Of a DNA stretch of 64,000 nt, positions 63,732-64,000 are shown piece after piece. The notes under the pieces are model-generated. The model was not told the origin of the DNA. It did not search any database and was given only the letters and a program-made list of their open reading frames with translations. The stretch's first letter is position 1. The number at the start of each line of letters is the position of its first letter. This DNA is from CAVTWS01 sp963738445 (lineage in GTDB: Bacteria; Actinomycetota; Acidimicrobiia; Acidimicrobiales; SHLQ01): NCBI GenBank assembly GCA_963738445.1, contig CAVTWS010000024.1:124001-188000 (forward strand). The letters are read 5' to 3'. The position numbers were made by a program, and so were the translations under genes.

Positions 63732-64000
63732 GTGCACCTGGGATTCACGTCGATGAACACGCCCGAAGAGGTGCCGCCCGGCCGCCTCGGGCGGGAGCTC
63801 GAAGCGCGGGGCTACGAATCGTTGTGGATCGGCGAACACACCCACATCCCGGCCTCGCGGCTCACGCCGTATCCGGCGGGCGGCGAGATGCCCAGCCCGT
63901 ACCGGCGGATGATGGATCCCTACGTCGCCCACATGGCCGCCGCGGCGGCGACGACGGATCTCGTGCTCGGCTTCGGGGTCGCGCTCCCGCTCGAACACGA
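63732..64000 (+). CDS. LLM-class flavin/F420-dependent oxidoreductase, 5' part
   Basis: About 89 codons before the right edge. HLGFTSMNTPEEVPPGRLGR, GYESLWIGEHTHIPASR and AAAAATTDLVLGFGVALP match the start of the luciferase-like monooxygenase fold, particularly actinobacterial F420-dependent oxidoreductases. GTG 63732 is supported by the leaderless -10 and by the first beta strand beginning at once. The reaction cannot be assigned from this fragment. Confidence 0.85.
   Translation, partial: MHLGFTSMNTPEEVPPGRLGRELEARGYESLWIGEHTHIPASRLTPYPAGGEMPSPYRRMMDPYVAHMAAAAATTDLVLGFGVALPLEH

Overview
The window is high-GC, densely coded bacterial DNA with about 57 protein genes, no intergenic stretch above about 300 bases, and no rRNA, tRNA or CRISPR array that I can see. 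The gene content suggests an actinobacterium, most plausibly of the class Acidimicrobiia. It has many cytochrome P450, sulfotransferase, SDR, crotonase and F420-type LLM oxidoreductase genes. Its lipoproteins continue from the lipobox Cys into Gly-Asp5, and many start codons sit 6-7 nt after a TAnnnT hexamer, as expected for leaderless transcription. The class assignment is inference; I saw no phylogenetic marker.

Left third (1-30100), lipid, steroid or xenobiotic-type catabolism. A minus-strand run (6169 down to 1) encodes a P450, a decayed acyl-CoA dehydrogenase, a PPOX-type protein, an NAD-dependent epimerase, a sulfotransferase, a DUF1214 protein and a VOC protein. Next come a second P450, a VapBC toxin-antitoxin pair, a crotonase/amidohydrolase/SDR cluster, a Rieske oxygenase with a tiny partner gene divergent from an SDR, a ketopantoate-reductase-like enzyme, an orphan molybdenum-hydroxylase large subunit, a nitroreductase and a TetR regulator. 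Then follow a quinone-oxidoreductase-like enzyme, a membrane-fused spermidine-synthase-like protein, an ArsR/SRPBCC pair, a copper module (cupredoxin lipoprotein divergent from a NirK-like three-domain protein), a cytosolic periplasmic-binding-fold protein, and a second sulfotransferase/epimerase pair.

Middle (30299-46033), sugar metabolism. OtsA is followed by an OtsB-GH15 fusion (trehalose). Next to it is a LacI-type regulon: GH36 alpha-galactosidase, ABC ATPase, two permeases, a solute-binding lipoprotein, the LacI regulator, a GH13 alpha-glucosidase and a sucrose-phosphorylase-like GH13. Four matching 14-bp LacI operators lie upstream of the ATPase, the binding protein (two abutting) and the phosphorylase. 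Together these genes look like an uptake and breakdown route for raffinose/sucrose-type oligosaccharides.

Right third (46158-64000). Here are a Tat-lipoprotein amidohydrolase, a CDF metal exporter, two metallophosphoesterases, an N-acyl-D-amino-acid deacylase-like enzyme, an esterase, a YceI protein, an MFS exporter, a phosphotransferase with PEP-synthase-type domains beside a membrane protein, a CBS/DUF1918 protein, an SDR, a polytopic membrane protein coupled to a GT2 glycosyltransferase, a membrane HD-GYP protein, and the start of an LLM oxidoreductase.

Sequence quality matters. At least 15 genes on both strands carry frame changes, mostly single-base insertions in GC-rich context, which looks like insertion-biased consensus error. 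Two genes also lack internal domain segments. Frameshifted genes below are therefore given their inferred full extents.
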